From an uncultured Pelagibacteraceae bacterium (GTDB lineage: Bacteria; Pseudomonadota; Alphaproteobacteria; Pelagibacterales; Pelagibacteraceae): 64,000 nt of DNA. Positions 26,482-35,053 of this stretch are shown here, in pieces (position 1 is the first letter of the stretch; each line of letters opens with the position of its first letter). Under the pieces are notes generated by a model that worked only from the letters and a program-made list of their open reading frames with translations, made no database searches and was not told where the DNA came from. Position numbers and translations under genes: made by a program. The stretch covers positions 1 through 64,000 of the forward strand of contig CACPPD010000001.1 in NCBI GenBank assembly GCA_902635865.1, read 5' to 3'.

Positions 26482-28035
26482 TCAATCTTTATATACAATG
26501 TTTCTCGCAGACATAATCAGCTCATCTGCTTCTTCTTTTGATAAAGCAAAATCTTCAAGATAACCTTGAATTTTTACTCTCTCACCTTTAACCACATCAT
26601 AACCACCAGTTAATTCATCAGATGCCAAGTCTGCAAAATCTCCTAAACTTAAAATCTTTTGCTCACCAAGTGTAACTAACATTCCTGGTGTTAATCCTTT
26701 TAAATTAATCAAGGCATCTTCGAGACCTAATTCTTTAATTCTTTGAGAAATATCTTCTTGGTCTTTTTCATAAAACTCTTTTGCTCTTTCTATCAATGCT
26801 TTAGCAGTATCTTCCTCTATGCCTTCAATTTTCATTAAGTTTTCAGCAGAACTATCTTTTATGTCATCTATAGTTGAAAAACCTTCCGCAACAAGTAACT
26901 GGCCTAATGTTTCGTCTAACTCTAAATTTTTAACAAAGTTCTCTGTTTTTTCCTTAAATTCTAATTGTCTTCGTTCAGAGTCCTCTGCATCTGTCATTAT
27001 ATTAATTTCATAATTTAGGAGTTTTGTGGCAAGTCTGACATTTTGACCTCTTCTTCCAATTGCTTTACTTAAGTTTTCATCAGTTAAAATTACATCAAGT
27101 TTTTTTCTTTCACTATCAACATTAACTCTTTGTACTTCAGCTGGGGATAATGCATTTGAAACCAATATAGCAGGATCTTCAGACCAGTTAACTATATCTA
27201 TTTTCTCTCCTTGAAGTTCATTAACAACAGCTTGTACTCTTGAGCCTCTCATACCTACACAAGCACCAACTGGATCTAAAGATGTATCAACTGCTTTTAC
27301 ACATATTTTAGCTCTACTTCCAGGATCTCTAGAGGATGATTTAATTTCTATTAAACCATCATAAATTTCGGGAACCTCTTGAACAAAAAGTTTTTCCATG
27401 AATTTGGGATGAGCTCTTGATAAAAAAATTTGCTGTCCCCGTGGTTCTCTTCTTACATCATAACAGTATGCTTTTATACGATCACCTGCTTTAATATTTT
27501 CACGTGGAATCAACTCGTTTTTTTGAATTATTGCCTCAGTTCTTCCTAAGTCAACAATCACATTTCCGAATTCTAATCTCTTTACAATTCCACTTAAAAT
27601 AGAGTCTTTCTTATCAATAAAATCATTAAACTGTCTCTCTCTTTCTGCCTCTCTTACATTAAAACTAATTACTTGCTTTGCAGTTTGAGCTGCAATACGT
27701 CCAAAATCAAAAGATGGAAGTGGCTGTAATACCTCATCACCAATTGATTTATCTTTATTAATCTCGTTTAAAATAATAGCATCTTCTAATTTTATTTCAG
27801 TATTTGAGTTTTCTGGATTTTCAGAGATAACTAATCTTCTAAAAAGCTCAATATCTCCATTATCTCTGTTAATAGAAACTTTAATTTCATTTTCCTGGCC
27901 AAATTTTGATTTAGCTGCTTTAGCAATTCCAGTTTCCATGGAGGTGATAATCAATTCTTTATCAATTGATTTTTCTAAAGCAACAGCTTCAGCAATTCTT
28001 AATAATTCAAGTTTATCAGCTCTTTTATTTAACAT
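26482..28035 (-). CDS. nusA: Transcription termination/antitermination factor NusA
   Basis: RNA polymerase-binding factor controlling pausing and termination. I chose the ATG at 28035 (MLNKRADKLELLRIAEAVALEKS), giving 517 residues; an upstream in-frame ATG at 28074 would read through the terminator hairpin and is rejected. The N-terminal polymerase-binding domain is followed by S1 (about 130-200), two KH domains (VGACVGMRGSRV; KAIGRRGQNVRLA) and two acidic C-terminal helix-hairpin-helix repeats. rimP is missing upstream. See the separate promoter and terminator in its leader. Confidence 0.96.
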   Translation of the reverse strand: MLNKRADKLELLRIAEAVALEKSIDKELIITSMETGIAKAAKSKFGQENEIKVSINRDNGDIELFRRLVISENPENSNTEIKLEDAIILNEINKDKSIGDEVLQPLPSFDFGRIAAQTAKQVISFNVREAERERQFNDFIDKKDSILSGIVKRLEFGNVIVDLGRTEAIIQKNELIPRENIKAGDRIKAYCYDVRREPRGQQIFLSRAHPKFMEKLFVQEVPEIYDGLIEIKSSSRDPGSRAKICVKAVDTSLDPVGACVGMRGSRVQAVVNELQGEKIDIVNWSEDPAILVSNALSPAEVQRVNVDSERKKLDVILTDENLSKAIGRRGQNVRLATKLLNYEINIMTDAEDSERRQLEFKEKTENFVKNLELDETLGQLLVAEGFSTIDDIKDSSAENLMKIEGIEEDTAKALIERAKEFYEKDQEDISQRIKELGLEDALINLKGLTPGMLVTLGEQKILSLGDFADLASDELTGGYDVVKGERVKIQGYLEDFALSKEEADELIMSARNIVYKD

Positions 28036-28050
28036 AGTTTTGTTAGCTCC

Positions 28051-28077
28051 AAAAAAAAATGGGCTAGTGCCCATTTT
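28051..28077 (-). terminator. Intrinsic terminator in the nusA leader
   Basis: Read on the minus strand: a perfect 9-base-pair stem AAAATGGGC / GCCCATTTT with a 4-base loop (ACTA), running into nine T. It starts about 58 bases after the metK stop and ends 15 bases before the nusA ATG. Because a good promoter lies upstream of it (28101-28128), it would act as an attenuator of nusA-infB as well as a terminator of metK. Confidence 0.75.
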
Positions 28078-28100
28078 GTAAAGTTCAACAATGTAATTGC

Positions 28101-28128
28101 AATATAGTAAAGTTTTTTTTTAATTCAA
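28101..28128 (-). promoter_or_regulatory. Probable nusA promoter
   Basis: On the minus strand TTGAAT (28123-28128) and TATATT (28101-28106) are separated by 16 bases that include an A9 run. The predicted transcript would begin near 28094 and pass through the terminator hairpin before the nusA start codon. The match is by eye in a very AT-rich context. Confidence 0.4.
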
Positions 28129-28134
28129 CATAAA

Positions 28135-29304
28135 CTATTTGGAAAAAACATTAGTTTTATCAGTTTTTTCCCAAGAAAATGATCCATTTTCCTCAGGGGC
28201 TCTTCCAAAGTGACCATAAGCAGCTGTTTTTTCATATATAGGTTTATTTAAGTTTAACATTTCTCTGATTCCTCTAGGGCTTAAGTCAAAATTTTCTTTA
28301 ATTTTTTCTATTACAAATTTGTTTTTATCTAAATCATTATCAAATAAATCTACATATATCGATAAAGGTTTTGAGACACCAATTGCATAAGCTAGCTGAA
28401 TTAAACATTTTTCAGAAATTTTTGAACCTACAACATTTTTAGCAATATACCTTGCTGCATAAGCTGCTGATCTATCAACTTTTGTTGGATCTTTTCCTGA
28501 AAAAGCACCACCACCATGAGGTGCAGCTCCGCCATAAGTATCAACAATAATTTTTCTACCTGTCAAACCACAATCTCCATCTGGACCACCAATTACGAAA
28601 TTTCCTGTCGGATTTACATAAAACTCATCATCATTAAAACCATGAAGAAAATTTTCAGGAATAGACTTTAATATATAAGGTCTGAGTAAATCTCTAACTT
28701 GTGACTGATTAATATCTGGAGAATGCTGTGAAGAGATAACTACAGATTTTACTTTAAAAGGTTTTCCATCAATATATTCAAAAGTTACCTGGCTTTTTGA
28801 ATCTGGTTCAATATTTTTTAATTTTCCAGATTTTCTATCTTCAGCCATTAATCTTAAAATTTTATGAGAATAATGTATAGGTGCTGGCATTAAAACATCT
28901 GTTTCATTACATGCATATCCAAACATAATACCTTGGTCTCCAGCTCCTTCATCTTTATTACCAGAAGAATCTACACCCATAGCAATATCAGCTGATTGGG
29001 AATGTAAATGACTTTCAATTTTTGTGGCTTCTTTCCAGGTAAAACCTTCTTGGTCATAGCCAATATCTTTTATACAATTTCTTACTTTTTCAATTAATTC
29101 ATCTTTTTTTATTTCAGGCCCTCTTACTTCTCCAGCTAAAACAACTTTATTTGTTGTAGTTAGTGTTTCGCAAGCAACTCTAGAGTATGGATCTCCAGAA
29201 ATAAAACTATCAACAACCATATCTGAAATCCTGTCAGATACCTTATCTGGATGACCTTCAGAAACAGACTCACTTGTAAAAAGATAATCTTTCAAATTAC
29301 TCAT
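28135..29304 (-). CDS. metK: S-adenosylmethionine synthetase
   Basis: Makes S-adenosylmethionine from ATP and methionine; 389 residues. The conserved [14 protein letters not shown] is near the start, the hexapeptide GAGDQG at about 120 and the P-loop-like [19 protein letters not shown] at about 262-280. Its ATG overlaps the end of lnt by eight bases, so it is the last gene of the run that begins with tsaB. I see no SAM riboswitch: there is no untranslated leader in front of it. Confidence 0.97.
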   Translation of the reverse strand: MSNLKDYLFTSESVSEGHPDKVSDRISDMVVDSFISGDPYSRVACETLTTTNKVVLAGEVRGPEIKKDELIEKVRNCIKDIGYDQEGFTWKEATKIESHLHSQSADIAMGVDSSGNKDEGAGDQGIMFGYACNETDVLMPAPIHYSHKILRLMAEDRKSGKLKNIEPDSKSQVTFEYIDGKPFKVKSVVISSQHSPDINQSQVRDLLRPYILKSIPENFLHGFNDDEFYVNPTGNFVIGGPDGDCGLTGRKIIVDTYGGAAPHGGGAFSGKDPTKVDRSAAYAARYIAKNVVGSKISEKCLIQLAYAIGVSKPLSIYVDLFDNDLDKNKFVIEKIKENFDLSPRGIREMLNLNKPIYEKTAAYGHFGRAPEENGSFSWEKTDKTNVFSK

Positions 29305-30841
29305 TTCTAAGCTTCTTAAATGAAAATATTAAAAAAATATACAACAAAATTATAAATCCAAAAATTTTATTTCCAAATTTTGCAAATAGAGTCATCTCTA
29401 TTTTCCTTGACTCACTTAAATCTATATAACCAGATTTATTCATATTAACATTTTGCTCGATAACTCCCATTGGATTAATAATTGCAGTTGTACCATTATT
29501 TGCAGACCTCAAAACATATTTCCCACTCTCTATAGCTCTAAAAATACTATGAGTGAAATGTTGCTCTGGGCCAATTGATTTACCAAACCAGCCATCTTCA
29601 GAAATATTTACAATATAATCAAAATTACTATTTGTGAAAATTTTACCTGAATAAATTATCTCGTAACAAATCAGTGGCAATATTTTTACAGATAAATTGT
29701 TATATCTAAGATAAATTATGTTTCTTTCTTCACCTTTTGAATATGATTGATAGTCATTGGTAATTGTTTTAAAGCCAATACTTTTTAATAATTTTTCAAA
29801 AGGTAAAAATTCTCCAAAAGGTACAAGATTAATTTTTTTATATGAATCTATTACATTGAGGTCATGGTCAAAAATAGATAATGAATTAAAATATTTTACT
29901 CTCTTGTTTTTATCTTCTTTGCTATTAATTCCAATTGCTAACAAATGATTTTCGTTGAATTTATTTTCAAATAACCATTTGTATTCTTTTAGTTGGTCTT
30001 GTGAAATGCCTGGAATAATACCTTCTGGCCAAATAAAAATAATTTTTTCATTTTTTTTAGGGGAGCTGATCTCAATTAACTCTTCTATTGCAGTTACTGG
30101 ATCAATATTATTAAAAAATCTATCTATATTAATATTTGCACTCAAAATTCTTAATTTATAGTCAAGATTTTTTACTTCTTGATTGTTAAATTTTTCTAAA
30201 TTTTGTGAACCAAGTATATAAAATGAAATTGTTGTAATAAGAAATGCAGCACAAACACTAGTATCTTTTTTATTTTCTCTTAAAATAAATATTGATGGAC
30301 TAGTAAATAATGAAATACAGAAAAGATTAAAGCTGTAAGTACCAACGATTGACGTAATATTTAAAATTTCAATTTGATTAGAGAAACTATAAGCAATTAA
30401 ATTCCAAGGGAAACCAGTTAGTATTGATCCTCGTAGAAACTCAACTATTCCAAATATTAAAGAAAAAAGAAAAAATGAGCTCAAATTTTTATTTGGTTTT
30501 AAGACTGCAAATAAATAAGCAACTAAAGCATAAAACAAGGCTAAAAAACCAGGTACTAATATTATTGTAAAAGGTATTAAAAACTTAAAATTTGGATCAA
30601 AAGTTAATGATATTGAGATCCAATATAAATTGGTTACAAAATAACCAAATCCAAATAACCAACCATAAAGAAAAAATATTTTTTTATTTTTATAAAACTC
30701 AATTTTTTTTATTAAAAAAATATAGAATAAACTAAAAGTTAAAAAATTTATTACAACATAATTAAATGGGGGTAAACTTAAGGAAGTAAGCGCTCCTAAT
30801 AAAATTAAATAAATTAATTCAATATAAAATTTCTTTTTCAA
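29297..30841 (-). CDS. lnt: Apolipoprotein N-acyltransferase
   Basis: Inner-membrane enzyme that adds the third acyl chain to lipoproteins; 514 residues. Six or so N-terminal membrane helices precede a periplasmic nitrilase-like domain from about 225, with the Glu-Lys-Cys catalytic triad visible in [24 protein letters not shown] and LICYEIIY. It serves the lipoproteins encoded in this window (LptM-like, BON, DUF3576, LptE). One base separates it from ybeY; corC, usually between them, is absent. Confidence 0.95.
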   Translation of the reverse strand: MKKKFYIELIYLILLGALTSLSLPPFNYVVINFLTFSLFYIFLIKKIEFYKNKKIFFLYGWLFGFGYFVTNLYWISISLTFDPNFKFLIPFTIILVPGFLALFYALVAYLFAVLKPNKNLSSFFLFSLIFGIVEFLRGSILTGFPWNLIAYSFSNQIEILNITSIVGTYSFNLFCISLFTSPSIFILRENKKDTSVCAAFLITTISFYILGSQNLEKFNNQEVKNLDYKLRILSANINIDRFFNNIDPVTAIEELIEISSPKKNEKIIFIWPEGIIPGISQDQLKEYKWLFENKFNENHLLAIGINSKEDKNKRVKYFNSLSIFDHDLNVIDSYKKINLVPFGEFLPFEKLLKSIGFKTITNDYQSYSKGEERNIIYLRYNNLSVKILPLICYEIIYSGKIFTNSNFDYIVNISEDGWFGKSIGPEQHFTHSIFRAIESGKYVLRSANNGTTAIINPMGVIEQNVNMNKSGYIDLSESRKIEMTLFAKFGNKIFGFIILLYIFLIFSFKKLRNE

Positions 30842-30842
30842 T

Positions 30843-31304
30843 TTAATTTATTTTTGATTGTACAGATTTAAATAATAGATTTTCCTCTTTTAACATTTTG
30901 GAATAATCTTTATTTTTTTTATGATCAAAACCTAAAAGATGAAGAAAACCATGTATTAATATTTTAGCAACTTTTTCTTTAAAAGATTTTAAATCTTGTG
31001 ATCTTGGTTTGTCTAGATAATTATAGCTGATAATAATATCTCCTAAATAAGTATTTTTTTTAATTTTTATTTTTTTATCTAATGGAAAAGATAAAATATC
31101 GGTAGATTTATTTTTTTTTCTAAAAACTTTATTTAATTTTTTAATATTCTTATTATTTGAAAGTAATAGATTGAAAGTTACTTTTTTATTTAAAAATTTA
31201 TATTTTCTTGGAAAAGCTTTACATATTTTTTTAAAAAAAATATCTTTATTTTTAAGCCTTTTTGACCAAGCCTTCTCCTCGGAGAAGACGTTAACACTAA
31301 TCAT
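30843..31304 (-). CDS. ybeY: Endoribonuclease YbeY
   Basis: Metal-dependent endoribonuclease used in 16S 3'-end maturation and ribosome quality control; 153 residues. The zinc motif H-x3-H-x5-H is intact in HGFLHLLGFDH (about 117-127), preceded by STDILSFPLD and LGDIIIS. It overlaps the end of phoH by eight bases, the usual phoH-ybeY pairing. Confidence 0.95.
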   Translation of the reverse strand: MISVNVFSEEKAWSKRLKNKDIFFKKICKAFPRKYKFLNKKVTFNLLLSNNKNIKKLNKVFRKKNKSTDILSFPLDKKIKIKKNTYLGDIIISYNYLDKPRSQDLKSFKEKVAKILIHGFLHLLGFDHKKNKDYSKMLKEENLLFKSVQSKIN

Positions 31305-32292
31305 TTTTTGAGTATGCTTTAACTATTTTAGAAACAAGTGGATGTCTAACTACATCTGAATGATCGAAATCAACTGTGGATATTTCCTTTAAATGTCCAA
31401 GTAATTTTTTTGACCGGACTAATCCTGACATGCTTTTATTTGGTAAATCAATTTGAGAAGGGTCTCCATTAACAACTATTTTTGAATTTTCTCCAATACG
31501 TGTTAAAAACATTTTAATCTGTGTATCAGTAGCATTTTGTGCCTCATCTAAAATTGCAAAGGAATTTTTAAGAGTTCTACCTCTCATAAAAGCTAAGGGT
31601 GCAATCTCTATATCTCCAATCTCAATCATTCTTTGTATTTTTTCAAAATCGAAAAGATCATATAAAGAGTCATATAAAGGTCTTAGATAAGGATCTACTT
31701 TTTCCTTCATATCACCAGGTAAAAATCCTAAACGTTCGCCTGCTTCTACAGCTGGTCTTGAGAGAATAATTCTCTCAATCTTTTTTTCTAAAAGCATAGT
31801 CAAACCTACAGCTACTGCCAAGAATGTTTTTCCTGTTCCCGCTGGTCCTGCTGAAATTATAATGTCGCTCTCCCTTAAGGCTCTCACATAGCTTTTTTGT
31901 TTTTCAGATCTAGGGATTATAGATTTTTTTGGAGTTTTAATGATATCTGTAACATTATTATTTTTTACTTTTTCATTAATCATAAAGTTGTCAATTGATG
32001 AAAGTATATCTTTATTCTCTATACTTCCATTATTAATGAACTGATTAGCCAAAAATTGAATGGCGTTTTTTATTTTTTCATTCTTTTCAGGTGTTGATTT
32101 AATTAAAATTGAATTTCCCCTTGAATATAAGCTACAATTTGTAATTTTTTCTAATTCTTGTAAATTTTTATTAAATTCTCCAACAACACCCATTAACAAG
32201 TTGTTGTCATGAAATATGACACTTAAGGAATTGTTATCTGAATAAACAAATTTTAAAGACTGATCGATATTTTTTTTTGTTATTTCACTCAA
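31297..32292 (-). CDS. phoH: PhoH-family ATPase (YbeZ)
   Basis: Cytosolic P-loop ATPase that works with YbeY; 331 residues. The N-terminal region (1-110) is KH-like. The ATPase core has Walker A GPAGTGKTFLA (about 155-165), SRPAVEAGERLGFLPGD, Walker B FAILDEAQNAT and GDPSQIDLP. It sits between miaB (three bases upstream) and ybeY (overlapping). The true cellular function of YbeZ is only partly known; RNA-related roles are suspected. Confidence 0.94.
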   Translation of the reverse strand: MSEITKKNIDQSLKFVYSDNNSLSVIFHDNNLLMGVVGEFNKNLQELEKITNCSLYSRGNSILIKSTPEKNEKIKNAIQFLANQFINNGSIENKDILSSIDNFMINEKVKNNNVTDIIKTPKKSIIPRSEKQKSYVRALRESDIIISAGPAGTGKTFLAVAVGLTMLLEKKIERIILSRPAVEAGERLGFLPGDMKEKVDPYLRPLYDSLYDLFDFEKIQRMIEIGDIEIAPLAFMRGRTLKNSFAILDEAQNATDTQIKMFLTRIGENSKIVVNGDPSQIDLPNKSMSGLVRSKKLLGHLKEISTVDFDHSDVVRHPLVSKIVKAYSKND

Positions 32293-32295
32293 CTT

Positions 32296-33627
32296 CTAAG
32301 CAACCTTCTGATCCGAATTATTTATAATTTCACCAAATAAAGTATTTCTATTACTATCTTTAATTCTTACTTGCACTATTTTTCCAATATCACTCTTTTT
32401 ACCATTAAAAATCACAGATGTCATATACTCAGATCTACCAAAAGCTTTGCTTTTATCATCGGTTAAATTTTCAACCAAAACATCTATAACTTTTCCCTTC
32501 AATGAGTTGTTCATTTGGATTTGGTTTTCGAATAAAACAGTTTGAATTTTTTCTAATCTTTCAAAAGAAATTTTTTTTTCAATTAAGTCTAAATTTTCAG
32601 CTACTGTTCCAGGTCTTGGGCTAAAGATGAAAGAGTAAGAGTTAATAAATTTTACCCTTTTAATTAAATTAAAGGTGTCTTTAAAATCCTGATCTTCCTC
32701 ACCGGGATAACCTATTATAAAATCACTTGAAAATTCTATCTTTGGATTAATTTCTTTTAGTTTATCGAAAGTATTTAAATATTCCTCAATAGTATGTTTT
32801 CTGTTCATTGATTGTAAAATTTTATTAGATCCACTTTGAATAGGTAAATGTACTAGTGGCATTAACTTTTTAGAAGTTTTATAAACTTCAATCAAATCCT
32901 CTGTCATATCTTTTGGGTGAGATGTTGTGTATCTAACTCTTTTAATGTCAGGTATTTTTTCAATATTAAATAATAAATCTGATAATCTGTATCCTTCATT
33001 ATCATAAGCATTTACATTTTGGCCAAGTAAAATTATTTCTTTTGTACCTTTATCAGATAAATATTTTGCTTCATCCAAAATTTGATTAAATGGTCTAGAA
33101 TATTCTGGCCCTCTTGTATATGGAACTACACAAAAATGACAAAACTTATCGCATCCTTCCTGAATAGTTAAGAAAGATGATACTTTTCCAGCTTCAATTT
33201 TTATTTTGCTCAAATATTTGAATTTAGAAACTGCATCAAATTCAGTTTCTTCAATCTTTTTATTTTTTTTAATATAATTTAAAATTGTATCATTAATTTT
33301 ATGATAGGCTTGAGGACCAATTACTAAATCAATGTAAGGTTCTCTTTTAAGCATCTCCTGATTTTCAGCTTGAGCAACACAACCAGCAATAATTACTAAT
33401 GGTTTTTTTTTATTTCTAAAAATTTTTTTTACTCTACCTATTTCAGAGTAAACTTTTTCCTTTGCTTTATCTCTAATATGACATGTGTTCAATAGATAAC
33501 AATTTGCATCTTCGTATTTTTCTGTTTTTTCATAACCAATTTGTTTGACTGAGTCATATATTCTATTTGAATCATACTCGTTCATTTGGCACCCAAATGT
33601 TTTAATGAATATTTTATTTTTAATCAT
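32296..33627 (-). CDS. miaB: tRNA-2-methylthio-N6-dimethylallyladenosine synthase
   Basis: Radical-SAM enzyme that adds the methylthio group to i6A37 in tRNA; 443 residues. The N-terminal UPF0004 domain carries its auxiliary cluster cysteines (FGCQMNEYD, LNTCHIRDK, IAGCVAQ). The radical-SAM CxxxCxxC is in GCDKFCHFCVVPYTRG (about 154-169) and a C-terminal TRAM domain follows. Its start directly abuts the stop of the 2OG oxygenase gene. Confidence 0.97.
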   Translation of the reverse strand: MIKNKIFIKTFGCQMNEYDSNRIYDSVKQIGYEKTEKYEDANCYLLNTCHIRDKAKEKVYSEIGRVKKIFRNKKKPLVIIAGCVAQAENQEMLKREPYIDLVIGPQAYHKINDTILNYIKKNKKIEETEFDAVSKFKYLSKIKIEAGKVSSFLTIQEGCDKFCHFCVVPYTRGPEYSRPFNQILDEAKYLSDKGTKEIILLGQNVNAYDNEGYRLSDLLFNIEKIPDIKRVRYTTSHPKDMTEDLIEVYKTSKKLMPLVHLPIQSGSNKILQSMNRKHTIEEYLNTFDKLKEINPKIEFSSDFIIGYPGEEDQDFKDTFNLIKRVKFINSYSFIFSPRPGTVAENLDLIEKKISFERLEKIQTVLFENQIQMNNSLKGKVIDVLVENLTDDKSKAFGRSEYMTSVIFNGKKSDIGKIVQVRIKDSNRNTLFGEIINNSDQKVA

Positions 33628-34248
33628 TTAAATCGATGCCGCAAAAGGATCTAGGACCGCATTAAATGAGACCGATCTTCTTTCTTCATCTGTTTCTGTA
33701 AAAGGATAAACAGTATGGATAAGATAAGCAGGAAATAAATAAAAATCTCCTACTTTTGGGTGAATAATAAAGTTACCTTTACTCATCATTTTTGGAGAAC
33801 TATCGATTAATTCTAATCTTCCATTTTGATTTATTTTTTTATTTTTTTGCAAAGTTGTTCCTAAATTTTTAGGAACTTTTAAATAACCAACCCCTGAAAC
33901 ATGACCTGTATGGAAGTGCGCTGGATTATATTCATTTTTAAATTGTCGAACAATCCAACTTTTGATTATTTTAAAATCTTTTAATTCTTTTCCACTCTCA
34001 TGTTTTATCCATTGTGCACAAACTTTCGCTATAAAATTTGCCCAATCAATTTTTTTCATAAATTCAACATCTAGATGAAATTCCTGATGTACATTACCAA
34101 CTAATTGAGTTCCAAAATCTAGATTTTTAGATTTTATTTCGTTATTAATTATATCATCAGTATAACTATTCATTTCATTAATTATATCATCTGGAATTTT
34201 TACTTTGACTATAGATGGACCAAAAGGTTTGATAATTTCAAGTTTCAT
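33628..34248 (-). CDS. Putative 2OG-Fe(II) oxygenase (PF13759-like)
   Basis: A 206-residue protein with the double-stranded beta-helix features of the small 2OG-Fe(II) oxygenase family: HFHTGHVSGVGYLKVPKN (iron ligand region, about 115-132), GDFYLFPAYLIHTVYPF (distal His, about 166-182) and the 2-oxoglutarate-binding Arg in RRSVSFNAV. The substrate is unknown. It overlaps the end of fur by 11 bases and abuts miaB, so an iron-dependent enzyme is co-transcribed with the iron regulator. It occupies the region where rimI is often found. A relative lies at 52983-53588. Confidence 0.8.
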   Translation of the reverse strand: MKLEIIKPFGPSIVKVKIPDDIINEMNSYTDDIINNEIKSKNLDFGTQLVGNVHQEFHLDVEFMKKIDWANFIAKVCAQWIKHESGKELKDFKIIKSWIVRQFKNEYNPAHFHTGHVSGVGYLKVPKNLGTTLQKNKKINQNGRLELIDSSPKMMSKGNFIIHPKVGDFYLFPAYLIHTVYPFTETDEERRSVSFNAVLDPFAASI

Positions 34249-34657
34249 TTTGTTTTTTTTTTACACCATACAGCTCTAATTTATGGTCCACTAATTTATA
34301 TCCATATTTTTCTGCAACCTTTTTTTGAAGCTTTTCAATTTCATCATCTACAAATTCTATGATTTCACCTGTTTTCACATCTATTAAATGATCATGATGT
34401 CCCTCATTAAGTTCTTCATATCGAGCTTTTCCACCTTTAAACTCATGTTTTGTTAATATCCCTGTCTCTTCAAATAATTTCACTGTCCTGTAGACTGTCG
34501 CAATACTGATCTTGGAATCAATTTTAGACACTCTGTTATAGAGCTCATCTACATTTGGGTGGTCACTCGACTCTGACATTACTTGAGCTATTATTCTTCT
34601 TTGGTCAGTTAATTTAACACCTTTTGCTAAACATTTTTGCTCTATTGTTTCTGACAT
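34238..34657 (-). CDS. fur: Fur-family regulator (Fur/Mur)
   Basis: Metal-responsive repressor, 139 residues. The winged helix (about 12-80) has recognition helix ISIATVYRTVKLFEE, followed by the metal-site block HHDHL at 87-91 and a C-terminal dimerisation domain. No CxxC zinc pairs are present, as in several alphaproteobacterial Fur/Mur proteins, so the metal could be iron or manganese. It differs clearly from the Irr-type protein at 18.2 kb (HHHFF). It is co-transcribed with tsaB, the oxygenase and miaB. Confidence 0.9.
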   Translation of the reverse strand: MSETIEQKCLAKGVKLTDQRRIIAQVMSESSDHPNVDELYNRVSKIDSKISIATVYRTVKLFEETGILTKHEFKGGKARYEELNEGHHDHLIDVKTGEIIEFVDDEIEKLQKKVAEKYGYKLVDHKLELYGVKKKQNET

Positions 34658-34666
34658 ACAATAATT

Positions 34667-35053
34667 TTAACTTAAATAAATAGGGTTAATCAAATTTTTT
34701 TTAATGTTAAATTTATCACACAAATAAGGAATATTTTCATATTTTATATCTTTTTCACCTTTAAAATCTTGAATGCTATAACAATAATATTCAATATTAT
34801 TAGTTAAATTAAAGGCTTTAACTATAGAAAATAAATTTCTAATTCCTGCAAAACTTCCTGGACCCCTACTTAAATAAATATTGTTTATATCTTTTAACTT
34901 TAAATCATGAGAATTTAAGAAATCATTAATAATTAAAGTTAATTTCTCATAATTAATTTTAGTATTCTCTTTAGTAATATTATAAATATCATTATTAGTA
35001 ATGATCATTAAAAAAATTTTTTCACCTGTTAAGTCAATTATCAGTTTATTCAT
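34667..35053 (-). CDS. tsaB: Short TsaB-like tRNA t6A synthesis protein
   Basis: Scaffold partner of the t6A37 tRNA-modifying complex TsaBCDE. I chose the ATG at 35053 (MNKLIIDLTGEK), giving 128 residues against about 230 for E. coli TsaB. The signature RGPGSFAGIR (about 67-76) is intact and the end INPIYLS resembles the usual C-terminal P-x-YLR, but most of the second half domain is missing. This looks like an internal deletion, not decay, because the frame is open and both ends are conserved. Its 5' end overlaps the divergent deacetylase gene. Confidence 0.82.
   Translation of the reverse strand: MNKLIIDLTGEKIFLMIITNNDIYNITKENTKINYEKLTLIINDFLNSHDLKLKDINNIYLSRGPGSFAGIRNLFSIVKAFNLTNNIEYYCYSIQDFKGEKDIKYENIPYLCDKFNIKKNLINPIYLS

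Noticed and set aside
28036-28074. Upstream start of nusA at 28074
   Set aside because: It would translate through the terminator hairpin and add 13 residues not found in NusA.
28130-29304. SAM riboswitch for metK or lnt
   Set aside because: metK overlaps lnt and there is no untranslated leader that could hold one.
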